A stretch of 5,694 bases of DNA from an uncultured Eubacteriales bacterium. Lineage in GTDB: Bacteria > Bacillota > Clostridia > Oscillospirales > Acutalibacteraceae. The DNA lies in contig ONIF01000135.1 in NCBI GenBank assembly GCA_900317795.1, forward strand, positions 1 to 5,694, read 5' to 3'. The position numbers and the translations under genes are program-made. This document shows positions 4,453 to 5,694 of this stretch, one piece after another; the first letter of the stretch is position 1; every line of letters begins with the position of its first letter. Under the pieces are notes generated by a model, which searched no databases, was not told the DNA's origin, and was given only the letters and a program-made list of their open reading frames with translations.

Positions 4453-5451
4453 TTATTTCAGATATTCTTTAAAAAATGCTTCCAGCTTATCGAAGGGAAT
4501 AGCATTCTTACCGCCACCGTCATACAGGTCGGTATGAACCGCATCGGGAATGATATACAGTTCTTTATTGCTTGTATATTTGCTGTCTTTTATCATATCG
4601 GCATAAGCGTCCTTGCTGAAATAGCAGGAATGAGCCTTTTCACCGTGTATCAGCAATACTGCACTGCGTATCTCGTTTGAATATTGCAGGATAGGCTGAT
4701 TTATAAAGGACTCACAGCCGACAACATTCCAGCCACCGTTGGAATTAAGTGACCTTTTATGATACCCACGGTCTGTTTTATAGTAGTCGTAATAGTCCTT
4801 TACAAAAAACGGAGCATCTTCGGGCAGGGGATCGACCACACCACCGCCAAGCTTGTATTCGCCTGCTTTATAATCAGCGATTCTTTGGGCACAGAGAGCC
4901 GCTTTTTTCTCATATCGTGCTTGCTCGCTGTCCTCAGAATCAAAATACCCTTTTGCATTAACTCTTGTCATATCGTACATAGTGGATGCAACAGTTGCTT
5001 TTATGCGTGTATCGAGAGCCGCTGTATTGATTGCCATGCCGCCCCAGCCGCAGATACCTATAATTCCGATCCTGTCCGGATTGACAAGCTCGTTTACAGA
5101 CAGAAAATCCACCGCTGCCATGAAATCCTCTGTGTTGATATCGGGAGATGCCATATATCTCGGCTGACCTCCGCTTTCACCTGTGAAGGACGGATCAAAG
5201 GCTATTGTCAGAAATCCACGCTCCGCCATTGTCTGAGCATACAATCCTGAACACTGCTCCTTAACCGCACCAAAAGGACCTGAAACTGCTATTGCAGGCA
5301 GCTTTCCCTCTGCATTTTTCGGAACATACATATCAGCCGCAAGGGTTATGCCGTAACGGTTGATGAATGTCACCTTGCTGTGGCTGACCTTGTCGCTTTT
5401 CGGAAAGGTCTTGTCCCATTCCTGTGTTAATTTGAGTTCTTCTGTTTTCAT
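4453..5451 (-). CDS. Alpha/beta hydrolase with cysteine at the nucleophile position
   Basis: A 332-residue cytoplasmic hydrolase from the ATG at 5451. An AAGGGG (5466-5461) lies 9 nt upstream; the in-frame ATG at 5472 would add seven residues but lacks a ribosome site. Early strands are 'VTFINRYGITLAADMYVP' (27-44) and 'LPAIAVSGPFGAVKEQ' (51-66). 'GICGWGG' (132-138) is the nucleophile elbow, with Cys134 where serine is usual and Trp136 where a small residue is usual. 'VLLIHGEKAHS' (265-275) and 'IPDAVHTDLYD' (301-311, His306) are the acid and histidine regions; the usual acid Asp after HGE-K is Ala, leaving Glu271 as a candidate. An extra segment of about 80 residues (170-250, rich in Tyr and Asp) forms the cap. 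It resembles the COG1073-type/dienelactone-hydrolase superfamily; substrate unknown. It sits between the cyclophilin-like and flavoprotein genes. Confidence 0.9.
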   Translation of the reverse strand: MKTEELKLTQEWDKTFPKSDKVSHSKVTFINRYGITLAADMYVPKNAEGKLPAIAVSGPFGAVKEQCSGLYAQTMAERGFLTIAFDPSFTGESGGQPRYMASPDINTEDFMAAVDFLSVNELVNPDRIGIIGICGWGGMAINTAALDTRIKATVASTMYDMTRVNAKGYFDSEDSEQARYEKKAALCAQRIADYKAGEYKLGGGVVDPLPEDAPFFVKDYYDYYKTDRGYHKRSLNSNGGWNVVGCESFINQPILQYSNEIRSAVLLIHGEKAHSCYFSKDAYADMIKDSKYTSNKELYIIPDAVHTDLYDGGGKNAIPFDKLEAFFKEYLK

Positions 5452-5460
5452 TTTTGTTTT

Positions 5461-5466
5461 CCCCTT
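5461..5466 (-). promoter_or_regulatory. Ribosome binding site that sets the hydrolase start at 5451
   Basis: AAGGGG on the minus strand is 9 nt before the ATG at 5451 and lies inside the seven extra codons of the longer frame. This is why the shorter protein is preferred. Confidence 0.75.
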
Positions 5467-5473
5467 TCGCATT

Positions 5474-5479
5474 ATTATA
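5474..5479 (-). promoter_or_regulatory. Possible internal -10 for the hydrolase
   Basis: A perfect TATAAT (5479-5474) overlaps the stop codon of the preceding gene and would start transcription near 5467, just before the ribosome site. No convincing -35 or TGn extension is present, and the tight spacing suggests the gene is mainly read from an upstream operon promoter outside the window. Confidence 0.25.
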
Positions 5480-5694
5480 TTGAGAGTGTTATTGTAACAT
5501 CGCCTCTGCTCAGAAGCTCCGTCATTTCCTGCGGTGTTTTATCCGTAATGTGTCCGAGCTTTGTATATGCCCATGAATTTGAACCATAGAATACAACTAA
5601 CTGATTGCCTGAATACAGGACAATATCCCCTGATGAAGTGGTTGTCTGAACATCATTACGGGGCAGATCTGCACCGATAGCTCCGACCTGTTCA
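5475..5694 (-). CDS. Cyclophilin-like fold protein, C-terminal part (cut by window edge)
   Basis: The last 72 codons of a minus-strand gene whose start lies beyond 5694; the first whole codon in view is GAA at 5693-5691 and the stop is TAA at 5477-5475. The visible part contains 'GDIVLYSGNQLVVFYGSNSW', then 'AYTKLGHITDKTPQEMTELL' and ends 'GDVTITLSI'. This pattern of strands (a glycine-aspartate turn with 'LY', 'LVVFYGS', 'YTKLGHI', and a final 'VTITLS' strand) is that of the bacterial cyclophilin-like-fold family often found with flavodoxins and hydrolases. The fold resembles cyclophilin, but peptidyl-prolyl isomerase activity is not implied. Many relatives carry a lipoprotein or secretion signal, which would be outside this window. 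It is followed 23 nt later by the hydrolase start, consistent with one operon. Confidence 0.8.
   Translation of the reverse strand, partial: EQVGAIGADLPRNDVQTTTSSGDIVLYSGNQLVVFYGSNSWAYTKLGHITDKTPQEMTELLSRGDVTITLSI

Noticed and set aside
4159..4680. Plus-strand frame (173 codons) across the flavoprotein-hydrolase junction
   Set aside because: It spans the boundary of two real minus-strand genes and shows no family features.
4759..5250. Plus-strand frame (163 codons) over the hydrolase gene
   Set aside because: It is antisense to the well-supported alpha/beta hydrolase, with Cys- and His-rich composition typical of shadow frames.
5452..5472. Upstream ATG start of the hydrolase (5472)
   Set aside because: It lies 2 nt after the preceding stop without a ribosome site, and the AAGGGG for the 5451 ATG falls inside these codons. 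Translational coupling cannot be fully excluded.

Overview
The window looks like chromosomal DNA of a low-to-moderate GC Gram-positive anaerobe, most likely a gut Clostridia member (Ruminococcus/Oscillospiraceae-like). That placement is an inference. It rests on AT-rich spacers, strong AGGAGG-type ribosome binding sites, TGn-extended -10 promoters and protein families that are common in those genomes. No transposase, phage gene, CRISPR array, tRNA or rRNA is visible.

Left block (1-2208): a LysR-type regulator on the minus strand is divergent from a plus-strand pair, a long-loop flavodoxin followed 12 nt later by a LacA/Maa-type O-acetyltransferase. The 112-nt divergent spacer holds back-to-back promoters and a 19-nt T-N11-A dyad over both -35 regions. 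This suggests the regulator controls itself and the flavodoxin pair. The pair ends at a long hairpin (2164-2208).

Middle block (2209-3841): a 389-nt gap without a confident gene holds what looks like a small self-contained minus-strand transcription unit: a perfect extended -10, a decayed short reading frame, a GC-rich inverted repeat, and the hairpin as terminator. Next come a GrpB-family gene with its own extended -10 promoter and a GyrI-like (COG4832-type) small-molecule-binding or hydrolase gene. An imperfect hairpin separates these from the convergent right block.

Right block (3901-5694, minus strand): a tight three-gene series read right to left. It contains a cyclophilin-like-fold protein (cut by the window edge), an alpha/beta hydrolase with a cysteine at the nucleophile position, and an FMN reductase-type flavoprotein with a four-cysteine motif of the iron-sulfur flavoprotein kind.

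Taken together the window reads as a redox and small-molecule detoxification neighbourhood: two flavoproteins, an acetyltransferase, a hydrolase, a GyrI-like protein and a LysR sensor. The functional link between blocks is inference from gene content. I did not find a convincing wholly new multi-gene system; the least explained element is the minus-strand unit at about 2155-2386. Two starts are better placed downstream of the longest reading frame (3159 and 5451).
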